Under the pieces are notes generated by a model. The model made no database searches. It was not told the DNA's origin and was given only the letters and a program-made list of their open reading frames with translations. Below are positions 48,801-63,121 of a stretch of DNA of 64,000 nucleotides, piece by piece. Made by a program: the position numbers and the translations under genes. Origin of the DNA: Morella rubra (taxonomy: Eukaryota > Streptophyta > Magnoliopsida > Fagales > Myricaceae); contig CM025853.1 of assembly GCA_003952965.2 (NCBI GenBank), positions 20,565,603-20,629,602 of the forward strand, read 5' to 3'. Each line of letters opens with the position of its first letter. Within the stretch, counting starts at the first letter, position 1.

Positions 48801-49169
48801 CTCTAAATCAATCTGAGATGGTAACTATCATCTTGGCATAATTATTGTACTTGTTCTGATTAAGTTGGTGTTTCCCACTTATGTTGCTTGAAACTGGATT
48901 CTTCACCGCACAGTGTTGACCATCTCCTTCATTTGGAGAAACTTGCTCCAATGCTTCTTAAGCTAGTTGTTTTTGGGCCATCTCTGCTTGAATTGGTCTT
49001 ACTGATATATATTTCTTTTGCTTCTCAGACGCTCATAAATTTTGCATCTGGGGGTTGTGTCATCGGTATTCCTCTGCTCTATTTCATTGCGATCTTGACT
49101 TTGATTCATTGCGGAAGGATGGTCTGGAGAAGATTGATAGGAAATGGGAGGACACAGGGAAACTTGTAG
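42833..49169 (+). CDS. APH1: APH-1, gamma-secretase subunit
   Basis: APH-1 is the multipass scaffold of gamma-secretase, the intramembrane aspartyl protease complex with presenilin, nicastrin and PEN-2. In plants it sits in endomembranes. Six exons join in frame to 249 aa: 42833-42945, 43516-43671, 44450-44535, 47394-47519, 47717-47844 and 49029-49169. The protein starts [20 protein letters not shown] and consists mostly of hydrophobic helices (about seven). The two conserved buried histidines are present in TIHTFSMV (H171) and PVVHLV (H197), at the same numbers as in human APH-1a. The Gly-rich helix motif is GLGHGVAHA. All introns are GT-AG. Intron 3 (2.86 kb) contains a 5'-inverted LINE. 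Length matches the Arabidopsis protein as I recall it. Assignment is secure. Confidence 0.95.
45050..45298. repeat. Dispersed AT-rich non-coding repeat in APH1 intron 3
   Basis: Phrases such as 'attctcacaaaaatcttctt', 'caaacatatttttttactct' and 'cccaccattctcacaaacac' also occur at 31770-31890. The A24 run at 45299-45322 follows it directly, and the LINE begins after that run. Confidence 0.6.
45323..47089 (-). mobile_element. LINE with inverted 5' part, in APH1 intron 3
   Basis: The 3' part lies on the - strand (46440-45323). It encodes the region after the RT ([22 protein letters not shown]), then a zf-RVT domain ([17 protein letters not shown]). The 5' part lies on the + strand (46438-47089). 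It encodes reverse transcriptase core motifs: [45 protein letters not shown], then [16 protein letters not shown]. The opposite orientation of the two halves, with a gap of missing RT sequence at the junction, is the product expected of twin priming. Within the inverted half, the RT between MRDEGVDC and the FADD box is deleted. Poly(A)-like tracts flank both ends (A24 on the left, A10 on the right). It is not functional. Confidence 0.85.
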
Positions 49170-52890
<3,721 letters not shown>

Positions 52891-55800
52891 TCACTTGAGA
52901 AAGAATTTCCAAATATCTCTATCAGCCATCTCTTTGACTAAATGTGCTCCAAAAATGCCCTCTTCATCTACCAGATTTCTCAGGTGCCTTACTCCACTGT
53001 TGAAGCCAACATAATTCTTCTTTGTCGCTAAGTACAGCACTCCATATGGAGGCCTGACGCACTAGATATGCCATGAAAAGAAGTAAAAAAAAAATGCGTT
53101 ACGACTATTGAAGTTCAGAGACAAGTTTCAACATCAGCAAGTGATCCAGTAACCAGGGCAGAAAAAGTGAAGAAAACGTGTAAATACCAAGTTGTAATAC
53201 AATATTTCAGAAAACTTTTAACTCTCCTGCTTTACAGAAGTGTAGAGATGGCATAGGAGATGCATCAGTTATTACTACAGCTACCCAATAGGCCAGTTTC
53301 CAGACGATTCCAACAAGCCGATGAACATCTCATTTCAACTTGCCAAGTTATTTGTCAAGGATAATAGCCTAACTATATCACACAAATTTCAGCAACTCAT
53401 AATTCCGAAAAAATAAGCCACAAAAAAATAGTCCTTGAATCCCCTTCTTAACTGACTAATTCTCAAATCGCAGAATCTAATACCATCACAAGAAGACTGA
53501 AATTCACGTTACCAGAAATCCTTGCCACAATAGTCATAAGGAATACTGGAAGCATGTGTGTTGATTTAACATAATATCACCCCATAAGTCATAAGAGAGA
53601 AAGAAACTCACCTTTTTTATGAGCGCATAGAGTCTCTTCAAAGAGGCAGCGGAGTATTGGATGTCTGTCATCAGAACAACATCATACCCACCCTCTGCTT
53701 GATCATTCTCATCAGCCCTTTCCCATGCCCGACTTCCTGAAAGTTTTCTTGATCGCCTTGAGGATTCCTGCCCCGCGATGCTACCATCCACACTACTACA
53801 TCCATCCATGAAATCCTCCTCGGAGAAGCTCAGGCTCATCCCTGGTGTCGCTTCAAACCCTTCATTCTTCACCACAGATAAGACAGTGGGAAGTTCTTCC
53901 CAGTCCCCAGCAAAAAAGTGCACCGATGGAGACAGAGTTTGTCTGGATGGAGTCAGGGGACTCTCAGGCTGTCGGCTCTGCTTGTCCCGAGCTTGCTCGA
54001 GATTGGCAAGAACATTTGGTATAGTTGTGCATCGGATAGTTTCCGCGCTAAGATCTTGGAAGTGCACTGTGCAAGCTCCCTGTACATGAATGAATCAGGT
54101 ATAGGGCAAGTACGTTATTCATGAACTCCAGAAACTTGTTTTGATCTGTTTTCTTGCCCCTAATTTATGCCTCCTGGTCCCAATCATTTCAGAAATATAA
54201 TTTCTGTTCCATGTTTTGTGCGATATCCATACACAACTGAAAATGTGTTAAGTTTAAATGGAATGTTCATAGACGGTTTAACATTAAATGGAAAATTCAT
54301 AGGTGTCTTCCTAAGTTTCCATTTCTCCGGTTCAAACTGTACTTCGTGCCCCCCACCCCCACAGAAAGGGAGAAGCTTCAAAACCTACTGGCTAAGTGAG
54401 TAAATTAGCAATAATAAACATCTTCCGAAGTTTGTAGGCAAATAGAAATTTTGCAATGAACAGATGTCCATAAAAAAATATTCTCATTTATTTGGAAATT
54501 CCAATTCAACTATGATTTAAGCTAACAAATTTGAGACCTACTCAACTCAAAGCAACTACGCTTCTGTAAAAATGTGAGGGAGTAATATGAAGGGCATATT
54601 CTTCTCCAGGTACTGTATCTGAAACAAGTGCCTTCCCAGTATAAGAGAATGACTTGACCAGAGAGGGCCAACTCTTATGTGTAGCTCGTATAGACATATG
54701 ACTTCAGGCATCTGAACTAATGAATGCAGGTTTCAAATCCAGTGATTTATAATCATCTGGTGATCAAATTTCATAATTGCAAAAAAAAAAAAAGGCCCAC
54801 CGTTAGGTGGTGCTTCTCAGCAATATTCTCATATTTTTCTCTAACACTTAAGTACAAGTTTCCATATAAAATCAACACTGTGCTTTGCCTATTTATGAAA
54901 TCAGGAGAGATTGTAACCAAAAGCTGATGGGAGAGAGATAGCAACTCAAAACTTCCCGGATAGATATACAATAGCAAAAATCAGCAAAAGCCATGCCCCA
55001 AGTGTCGAACAATTAATAGGATTTTTTACCTTCAAGCAAGAGAAAATTCCTGGAAGTCCATAATTGCAACCAAGCTGCAAGAATCATCAAGTTTCAAGAT
55101 TAGTTCATAAATTTTACTGTATAAAAACACAACAATGCAGTAAGTAACTCAACTCTTCCTACATGAAAAGGAAAATTAGTCAAAGAATCAAATGAATGAA
55201 GACATCAGTCAACACTCTTGAAGGGCGCAAGTGAAATGGCTTCCATATCGTGTAAACTGTAGAAAACAGAGGTTGAGATACAAAATATAAGAAGAATTCA
55301 GAAGCATATTTGGACTACTTATCAGTATATGTTCAAGTACCGAATTAAGCAAAATAGCCATGATTTTCTAACTTGAGATCAAATCGACCATTCTTCTGAG
55401 GGGTACCCAATGAACAGGACTATGCCATAGTAGGCAATTAGCCATTTTACACAGGGCCATAAGCAAGAAATCCCGGCTCGTACATATCTTCTCTCAAATA
55501 ACCCAATGGAATGAATATTACCCTATTTGGACTATCAATACTAATTCATGGAACCAAGAATCTCATAGCCTCAGTGCATTGAAAACTGTAGGAAAGGAAT
55601 GTGAACAATAATGTTGAAGCTTGGAATAGCAAGTAATTGAAATTCCTTTTTGACTGGATTACCTCAAGGACCCTTTTGCCTCTAAAGCTCAATTGCCCAT
55701 CACGAATCTCATGCTTAAGGACATTAACAAGATCAATCGAGCTGTCCCAACATTTCAGATACCCTACAAAATGGGATGATGTTTTAGCTTTAAATTCAAA

Positions 55801-58317
55801 TCAATAATTTGATGTATCCCATCATAGCATAGAGAATGAGATCCCTAAAGAGAAAGCTATATCCAATAGCATATATAGCTCCCAAAGAAAGAATAGAAAT
55901 TTTAAGTCTAATCCGTGACAGACTCGAATTCAAAAATGCAGATGAAAAAGAATAGTGAACGCCGTGAACCTACCATCAGGCTTTGAGGAAATCATTTCCA
56001 AACCATTGAAGCCAATGATATCAGCAACACTCGCTCTTCCCTGAGGGAGATGGGAAAATGCATAGATCAGGCCTCTTAAACAAGCTGTTCTACAAATGAT
56101 ATTTGCGAGAAACATTTACCAAGAAACCACATAGGCCATAAGTCTAGTTTCCAAGAGAGATCCCAACTTTTTTTTCTTTTCAGATTTGGAACTTTCGGCT
56201 CAAAGGTGACTTCTTGCAAGCCGTATATCAAATACATATTCCTCATTGAAGAAACAACTAGATGTCCACCATATATAGCTTTTCATCGGTACAAAATGCC
56301 CAAGGGATAAAACAAGTTCTCCCGGACATCTAGAAGACTTGTGTTCGCCGCCCCCCGGGGGGGGGGTAGTACGGCCTATAAATTGGTTCATAGAAGACTT
56401 GTAAGAATTATATTTCTTCGTTTTTCTTCTTTTTTTTTTATAAGTAAGTTAAACTTTATGAAAGAAGAATGTTCAGTACAAGAGACTATACTAAAAACAT
56501 AACACCCAAACAGGCTAAAAAACCTAAGGAAATCCAGATAATCCGAAAAAGGACACCCTAACACCGAATTAGCCCAAAGAAACAAAGATTGCAACATAAA
56601 GTCCCTCAAACGCTCTCAAGACAAAGCACTGTTCTCAAAGCATCTACCATTCCTTTCCCTCCACAAACTCCACCAAAAATAAGAAGGGATCATCTTCCAT
56701 ATGGCCAACGCAATTGGATCCTCAAACTTCCTCCTCCAACACTTCAACCACCCTCCTAAGCATAACCCAGGCAAAGTTCAGAATGCTAAGCACATGAGAC
56801 CACACTCCTCTTGCAACTGAACAGTGAAGAAGGATATAATCTACCGACTCTCCATCACTCTTGCATAAATAACACCAATTGATCAAGCAAATGCCCCTCC
56901 TCCTCAAGTTGTCAATAGTCAGAATTTTTCCATGAGTAGCTTCCTAAACGTAGAAAGCAACTCTAGAGGGAACCAAAGTCTTCCAACACTAGCGCCAAGG
57001 AAAACCCACATTGGAGCCACTAACGAGGAGACCATACATCGATTTAACTGCGAAGGCATCATTCTTAGAACCCAGCCATAACAACTTATCATCACCCCCT
57101 CTTCTCCAAGCCTTGGAGTAGAGTAAAAAATAAAACACCAAACAATCATCCATCTCCCAATCATTAACTGTTCTATCAAATTGGACATTCCAAACTTTGA
57201 CTCCTGACCCTCCCTCCAAACAATCAGCCACCCAAGCATCCTTACACCGAGCTAGAGATAATAAAAGGGGAAACTCCAACCTCAACGGTCTCTCACCACA
57301 CCAATGATTGTGCCAGAAACGGATTTTAGAGCCACAACCCACCAAAACCTTAATATTCTCCCTGAAGAAGATCCAACCTTTACTGATGTGCTTCCATAAG
57401 CTTACTCCATAATAACCACGTGCCTCCAAAGTGCACCATCCTCCCTCCTCGCTCCCATACTTCCTCATAATAACTAACTTCCACAAGTTGTCTTTGTCCA
57501 AGCCCCATCGTTATCTAACTTCCACAATTCTTCGTTTTCTTATTCCATTGAATGGAAAAAAATAGGCTACCCCAAAATTTGCAGCCCCTCTTGCTGGGGC
57601 CCCCTTGCAGAGAGAGAGAGAGAGCCTAGACTTAGTTCATATTCAAACATACGGCTTCATTTACTAATCAACCACCTTTTACTCATAGAAAGCTCCTTAC
57701 TAATTGATGACTTGTAGTTGAATCCGGAAAGGTCTCAAACACCCATTAACAAAGACAATAACCATAGCCTGGTTAGCCTGGTCCAGGTGCCATGGATGGA
57801 AAACAAACGACTCAATTGCATACAATTGCAATCTCATTGTCGACAAAGAATCACACATGTAAAAGCCAGAACACATAAATACAGGCAAGCACAACTGCCA
57901 ATTAACAGTTTGACATACCTTGAACACATTAAGTCCTTGCAAGTCTACATTCTCCCCAACATACTTGTATGGATGAGCTGTCTGCATATGAATGAAGCAG
58001 AGTGTTAAGAGCCCTGAACACCATTTTTTTAACTCCCTCAACCTCAACCTCCACCCCACCCCCCCTCCAAAAAGAACCCCAACACAAAATAAAAGAAGAG
58101 AAAAGAACTTCCAGTTATACGGTGCCTAATTCTTCCAAATCATTTTGAATGGGGTAGATAACAATGGGGTTAGGGCATATACCTTCGATGGTAGAATCTC
58201 AACGGCAGGTGAGGAGAGATGCACATCTCTCTCTGAAGTGGAGGACATGCCATGACTTCCACGGTCATGGGGCAGCAACCCAGGCAAACATTGATAAAGC
58301 AATGCTGGTGCACGCAT
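52891..58317 (-). CDS. HPM1/METTL18-like histidine protein methyltransferase homologue
   Basis: This SAM-dependent seven-beta-strand methyltransferase is the plant relative of yeast Hpm1 and human METTL18, which methylate a histidine of ribosomal protein L3; the plant substrate is inferred. Seven exons join in frame to 349 aa: 58317-58183, 57981-57919, 56040-55974, 55763-55663, 55074-55030, 54079-53612 and 53061-52891. The start MRAPALLYQCLPGLLPHDRG and the end DRDIWKFFLK match an Arabidopsis protein I recall (At2g43320, about 351 aa). SAM motif I, VLELGCNYGLPG, is split between exons 4 and 5. FQDLSAETIRCTTIPNVLAN follows as the next Rossmann strand. A long Ser/Arg-rich insert (SRRSRKLSGSRAWERAD) precedes GGYDVVLMTDIQYS. 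The intron between coding exons 2 and 3 holds a LINE. A 5' untranslated exon probably lies near 60.05-60.25 kb. Confidence 0.93.
56331..56402. repeat. 12-bp direct repeat around a C6G10 tract
   Basis: TAGAAGACTTGT occurs at 56331-56342 and again at 56391-56402. Between the two copies lies a stretch containing six C followed by ten G. It sits in a methyltransferase-gene intron just beyond the 3' end of the LINE. Confidence 0.8.
56429..57527 (-). mobile_element. 5'-truncated LINE in a methyltransferase-gene intron
   Basis: The element is about 1.1 kb and oriented right to left, with its poly(A) end seen as a T run at 56429-56439. It encodes DNLWKLVIMRKYG, FWHNHWCGERPL and a zf-RVT segment (WCYLCKSDGESVDYILLHC), as in the APH1-intron LINE, so the two belong to one family. 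The flanks TTCTTCGTTTTTCTT (56414-56428) and TTCTTCGTTTTCTT (from 57528) differ by one T and form the target duplication. Confidence 0.85.
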
Positions 58318-60052
58318 TGTTACTTGAACTCCAGAAAACTTCCTTAGCAAATAACAATTAAACACTACAAAACAAAATGCAGAACATTGCTTAAGAAATT
58401 CCATGCCACAAGCTTAGAAATCACAAAAAGTCGAAAAAAAGGCTACAAAAGTATAAAACTCAAATGCTGCCCTAGACTGTGATTAGACTAACAAATATGA
58501 AACAAAGGAAGCAGAAATTATCTCTAAATAGTACAGACCTAATTGGTTGTGCTTAGAACTATTCTACCCTAATGCAACAAGGAAGAAACATCCAAAAGGT
58601 GGAGAAACAACATAGAACGTAAAGGTGAAGTCATAACCATAAACAAGCAAGTACTTAAAGAAAAAATCAACCCTTCTATATTGAGGGGTAAAACCCATAA
58701 ACAAAAGCATTACATGTTGAGAAAATAACCGTCTGTGATAAAGGAAAAAACACTGATGGGAACCCTTCTAAGCATATCATATGCAAATTTGGTCAAGTTA
58801 GGGTAAGACACACCCAGCTAGAAAGGTCCAATGAGAACTAGTAATGGTTTGTGGTTATCAGAACCACAAAGGATTGCACCATGTATTCAACTAGTTAAGG
58901 TACCAGGGGCTACTCAATACCTTGGTGGTAATAATTCCAGACATTAACAACTTACTCAGAGAACAAGCAAATAATGTTGTGCTCCAATAAGGATATGGCG
59001 TTTCAACATAGAAACCAAATAGAAGGTAAGGAAACAATATTCCAGCCAAACAAAGCCAAAGACCTAAATTCTTGAATTACTTGAAAATCATTATGACGAA
59101 AGTCAGCCCTTATCTTCAATTGCATCCAACAGAGAAACATAGAAAAGAAATCAACTTCTAACAACCTTCATGAAGGGGAGGAAGTTGACTTATTTACTCC
59201 GGGTATCCTGGATACAAAATCAACCCTAGCCATTCCATTTTCCATGAAAAAGGACAACCGAAAGACAGAATAAAAAAGGTAAAAAGAAAAAAAAAATTAC
59301 TATAACAGCAACTTTTGCGATGTTTAGCATTAGACACAGACAAACAAATATCCAAAAAGCAAAATGCATAAAGAAGACTAAAAAATTACAGAAAGCAAAC
59401 AATTATTTCTGGAAAGAGCACTTCAGAATTGATTAGCTAAAAAAGCGGGAAGTTGTAGAAAAGAATATCTAACCCGCATCTTCAATCGTATCCAAGAACA
59501 AAATATATCTAAACAAGTCAATCATAATGGAATTACAAACAGCCAAGACGCATCCACAAAGATAAAGCAAAAAAACGTAACCAAAAACCTTAGGCAAATG
59601 ACCTGATTGCATAAAACAAGTTCCAGAACATATCACCCTTCAAACACAGGCATAATATAACTGGAATCTTGAAGAGAAAAATATGCCCAACCCACTTCTT
59701 CTTTCCCATCCGAGACCGAAACCCGGCGACCAAAATCAAATACAATTGGAAGGGAAAAAAAATTGAACTCAGCCGAAAACGAAGGCGAAACCTTACCAAC
59801 AAAGTCAATGCCAGTACCCAGCAAGAACCCCAACACGAAACTACAAATCTAACACAGGTGACAGGCCCTTGTTATATAACAATCGGATAGATCGAAAGCT
59901 TTAAACTCCTTTGGAAGAAAAGCAAAAAAAAAACAGCTTCAAAGTCTGAAATTTCAGAGCAAAGTGATCGTTCCTACCATGTCAAACAGAAAACCAAAGT
60001 AAAAAGAGCACGCTTAGACAGGGAGAGCAAAGAAGCTTCGGTTTCAGACCTG
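58318..60052 (-). other. Probable 5' UTR intron of the methyltransferase gene
   Basis: This 1.7-kb stretch upstream of the first coding exon has no gene of its own. It is bounded at its upstream end by a donor-like CAG|GTCTGA on the - strand at about 60052. This suggests a leader intron, but no transcript evidence is available from sequence alone. Confidence 0.45.
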
Positions 60053-60330
60053 AACTGTCACAACCCAATTCCCAAAAACAACCCTCAACTATAACGATAA
60101 TATCGAAACGAACAGCGTGGCCGAGGTAGTTATGGTGGTGTTTCTGTAATTACGGGAAGAGAACGAGGCCAAGTTCTGACGGGGCTCCAGTTTTCGCTGT
60201 TGGGCGTCAGTCCCCGTGGAAAGGGGTGAAGGAAAGCGGCGGATTGGTCGGCTGTCGTTTTTTTTTTCTCTTCCAGACGTGTAAAACGAAGCGTTTAGTC
60301 CTGCTGACACGTGGGCATGATGGGTTAAAA
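60053..60330 (-). promoter_or_regulatory. Probable leader exon and promoter of the methyltransferase gene
   Basis: The likely untranslated first exon ends at 60053, before the GTCTGA donor. Upstream on the - strand the sequence is richer in G+C and contains a G-box, CACGTG, at 60308-60313 (bZIP/bHLH site). No clear TATA box is seen, which is common for housekeeping genes. Confidence 0.45.
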
Positions 60331-60729
60331 AAGCGTCGCTATGCGTAAGCTTTGGAATTTGGATGCTAATGGTCGTGTTTGGCTGCTGGGATTCCATCAT
60401 GCGTTTGGTGTAAGATTGAGACTTGTACGAATGAGGTTGATTGACTATAACCTCGCGAGGGAAATGCTACCACTAATTACTTGCCCAAAAAAGAGAAAAA
60501 AATGCTACCACTAATTCCACTAGGGTTTCTTCAAGAGGTAGGTGGATATTGACAAACATATTTCACATATTACAACCTTCATATATTAATAGTTGTAGAA
60601 GCTGTCTTCTGCATCTGTTTCAAGACTATTATCTAATATGTGAGGTGAATCAAAGGTCATGCTATTCCAAAAAAAGCACTTAGGTTCAATGTCACGACAA
60701 ATCTCGAGTTGTGCAGTCCTTCAAGTCAC

Positions 60730-60870
60730 ACATGTCAAGTAAGTCCAATTTTATTGTGGGGAGGCCTCAAAGAACTGTTTGTACTTAAAGAGATTTGAAC
60801 TTGAGATTTCAGAGGGAGCACACCCCTAAGCCTCTAGTCTTGATCTCCTAGACAAATCCTTTGGGTTAAC
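60730..60870 (-). mobile_element. Au-type tRNA-derived SINE
   Basis: On the - strand the sequence reads GGGGTGTGCTCCCTCTGA, then TCTCAAGTTCAAATCTCTTT (B-box region), then AAGTACAAACAGTTCTTTGA and GGCCTCCCC, and near the end ATTGGACTTACTTG. This order matches the plant Au SINE consensus as I remember it (GGTGTGCTCCC, GGTTCGAA, GTGCAAACAATTTCT, GGGGCC, GGACT). The A-box part is diverged, and the exact ends are approximate. Confidence 0.6.
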
Positions 60871-61798
60871 TCACAAATTGCTTCACTAAATTAGAAAAAC
60901 ACAAAAGATGAGAAAGATCATAAGAGCTGATTAGAATTTTAGACTAATATATTTAACTCAGCAACTAATTCCTTCCTGACCAACTTCTAATTGCGAAAGA
61001 TGCCAACAATATCATATCAGAGATGTCCTGCTAGAATATCATAAAGGTTGGAAGCTACAATAGATCCCGTGAAAGCACAATCAAATGGCTGGTCTATTAG
61101 GTAAATAGGTAAGGAAAATTGTTATCTTTGAACAGAAATATCCTCTATTTGATCGTAATGCTTATTGATGTGTTGAACCGATGGTAAATGAATCATGAAC
61201 AGTTTAAATTCAATTTGTATAAACTCGGCTTGAGCTCGATATCTTTAATGAACGAGTCGAGTTTGAGGGTAGTTTATCTCACACCACCTATTGTAATGAG
61301 AGTACTAGATCATCGTCTTATTCACGTATTATCTTAACAGATGCATATGCAATGTATTGGTTCATATCTTGTCCAACAGTCTATCTATTTTAATGAGCAT
61401 TTTATTTGTACGGTACAAAGTATTATTGCTAAGTAATTTAAATAAAAAAATATTTAAAATCGTAGTTTTCTTTGCAAATTGTTCAATGATCTCATAGTTT
61501 GAGCTGAACTCGTATACTAAGCTGGGTTCTTGTAGTACATGGGATTGATGAAGGCATGAGAGTTATCAAAACTACTGAGTTTTCTTGTTTATTCTAGAGT
61601 CAAGATTAAACTAGAGAACACGAGAATGGTTGGATGCTCTGTTTTGAGTAACTTTCCATTTCTTCAATTAGAAAATATTTGTCTGGACTTACCAAAAAAA
61701 AAAAAAATTTCTGACCGCAATAAGCACATATCATAATTTGCTGACCTTGACTTTGCTTAAATTTCACAGATATTCTTTATACACATACCAAAATTGAC

Positions 61799-61803
61799 CT
61801 CTT
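61799..61803. repeat. Target-site duplication of the solo LTR, left
   Basis: CTCTT directly precedes the LTR start and recurs at 62456-62460 directly after its end. Confidence 0.85.
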
Positions 61804-62455
61804 TGTTGGGTTTATTCCTTGAAAGCTCAATGATGGTCTTTAATAAGGCCCAAAATCCATTAAAGTTTTAACTTATAACCCTAAGGATGAGTTCTTTACA
61901 TTGTACGAATTAAAAAGAAGAGAAAGGAAAGAAAGAGACAAGTTTTCTCTTTCACACCGAAGTTTCGTCAAAGGCTAGATCCCACTTCGTCTGTGTCCGA
62001 TCGAGCTGAAATTTAGAGGAGACGTTCAAGACATAAGGGCCTATAATCTAAATAGTGAAGATCAGATTTTGAGCTCGGGAATAGTGGTTCGTACACGTAA
62101 ATAGTAACCTCCGATTGTTAGTATTTTCTCTTTGTTGTTTTTCGGTTGTATTTGCCAAGATTGATATCATTTTGAAGATCTGAGTTGTAGCCTCTAGTTG
62201 TGAATAGAGAAGACTTTGTGTACTCATTATTTGGTTTATAGTAGAGATTTGACTGGACTAGGTCCCGTGATTTTTCTTCCTTACACCGGGGAAGTTTTCC
62301 GCGTAAAAATTTGTTTGTGTTGTTCTGGCTTAGCGTGATTGATTATCTTGAGATTATTTTTCAGTACGTATAATTGTTGAGATTGCTCTCTATTTGCTTT
62401 CATCTAGAAAAAAGAATTATTCCGCTGTTTGTTTGTCATTATCTCTCTCTCAACA
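61804..62455 (+). mobile_element. Solo LTR, probably copia
   Basis: This 652-bp unit starts TGTTGGGTTTATTCC and ends TCTCTCTCAACA, giving perfect inverted termini TGTTG/CAACA. It is flanked by the 5-bp duplication CTCTT. The U5-like stretch (ACACCGGGGAAGTTTTCCGC, then GTAAAAATTTGTTTGTGTT) is typical of plant copia LTRs and sets the + orientation. No internal retroelement sequence remains, so it arose by LTR-LTR recombination. Confidence 0.88.
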
Positions 62456-62460
62456 CTCTT
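62456..62460. repeat. Target-site duplication of the solo LTR, right
   Basis: CTCTT, identical to 61799-61803. Confidence 0.85.
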
Positions 62461-63121
62461 CCCCTTCACATTTATTACAACTACATCCCATTTTTGCCTT
62501 CCTAATTTAACCTTGTTATGGAAAGAAAATGTCACCAAATAGCGCAGCACCACAATGCTTGTCTATGATCTATCTTCACCATTCCTTCCTCCAGTTAATA
62601 TATGGTTCAGAATTTTCTTCAATTTCTTATTTGAATTGTACTATGCAATTCGAAAATGAATAGACATAATAGATGGACCCCATTGTAAGATTCATGCTGT
62701 CTAAAATTTTACATGTCATCATTAAATGGTGCGGAACACGCCTATTGTGTCTCTCTCTCCTAATTGTTCTAATAAAAAACTGCAGAGGATCCTAAACATT
62801 CAATATATAGATATCTTGAAACTGCTTATAACCAACTCTGTGAGGTAAACTAACTTCCCATCAACATTGGGCAGAAATTTCAGCAATTGGACTACTGTAA
62901 TTAGAGAAAAAAAAAATCCACAGCAAATCTAAAAAGCATGCAACAAACATGCAGGATGTTCCAACTCCTGGTATAAGTACGGGCAAAGTTTTCATGAGAC
63001 TCGTTTTCAGTCAACAGAACATGTTTCTTACGTCCATATTCCTCTATCGACGGTTGTCATTCTCCGTGTTGCACACTTTTGTCTAGGGCTGTCTCAATCA
63101 GAACAAAACTGAGCTCTCGAA

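Larger units (their letters stand above)
60331..63121. other. Intergenic region with SINE and solo LTR
   Basis: No gene is found. Besides the SINE at 60.7 kb and the solo LTR at 61.8 kb, a 17-bp direct repeat, AAATGCTACCACTAATT, occurs at about 60462 and 60500. The 62461-63121 part should include the 3' untranslated region of the right-edge gene. Confidence 0.55.
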
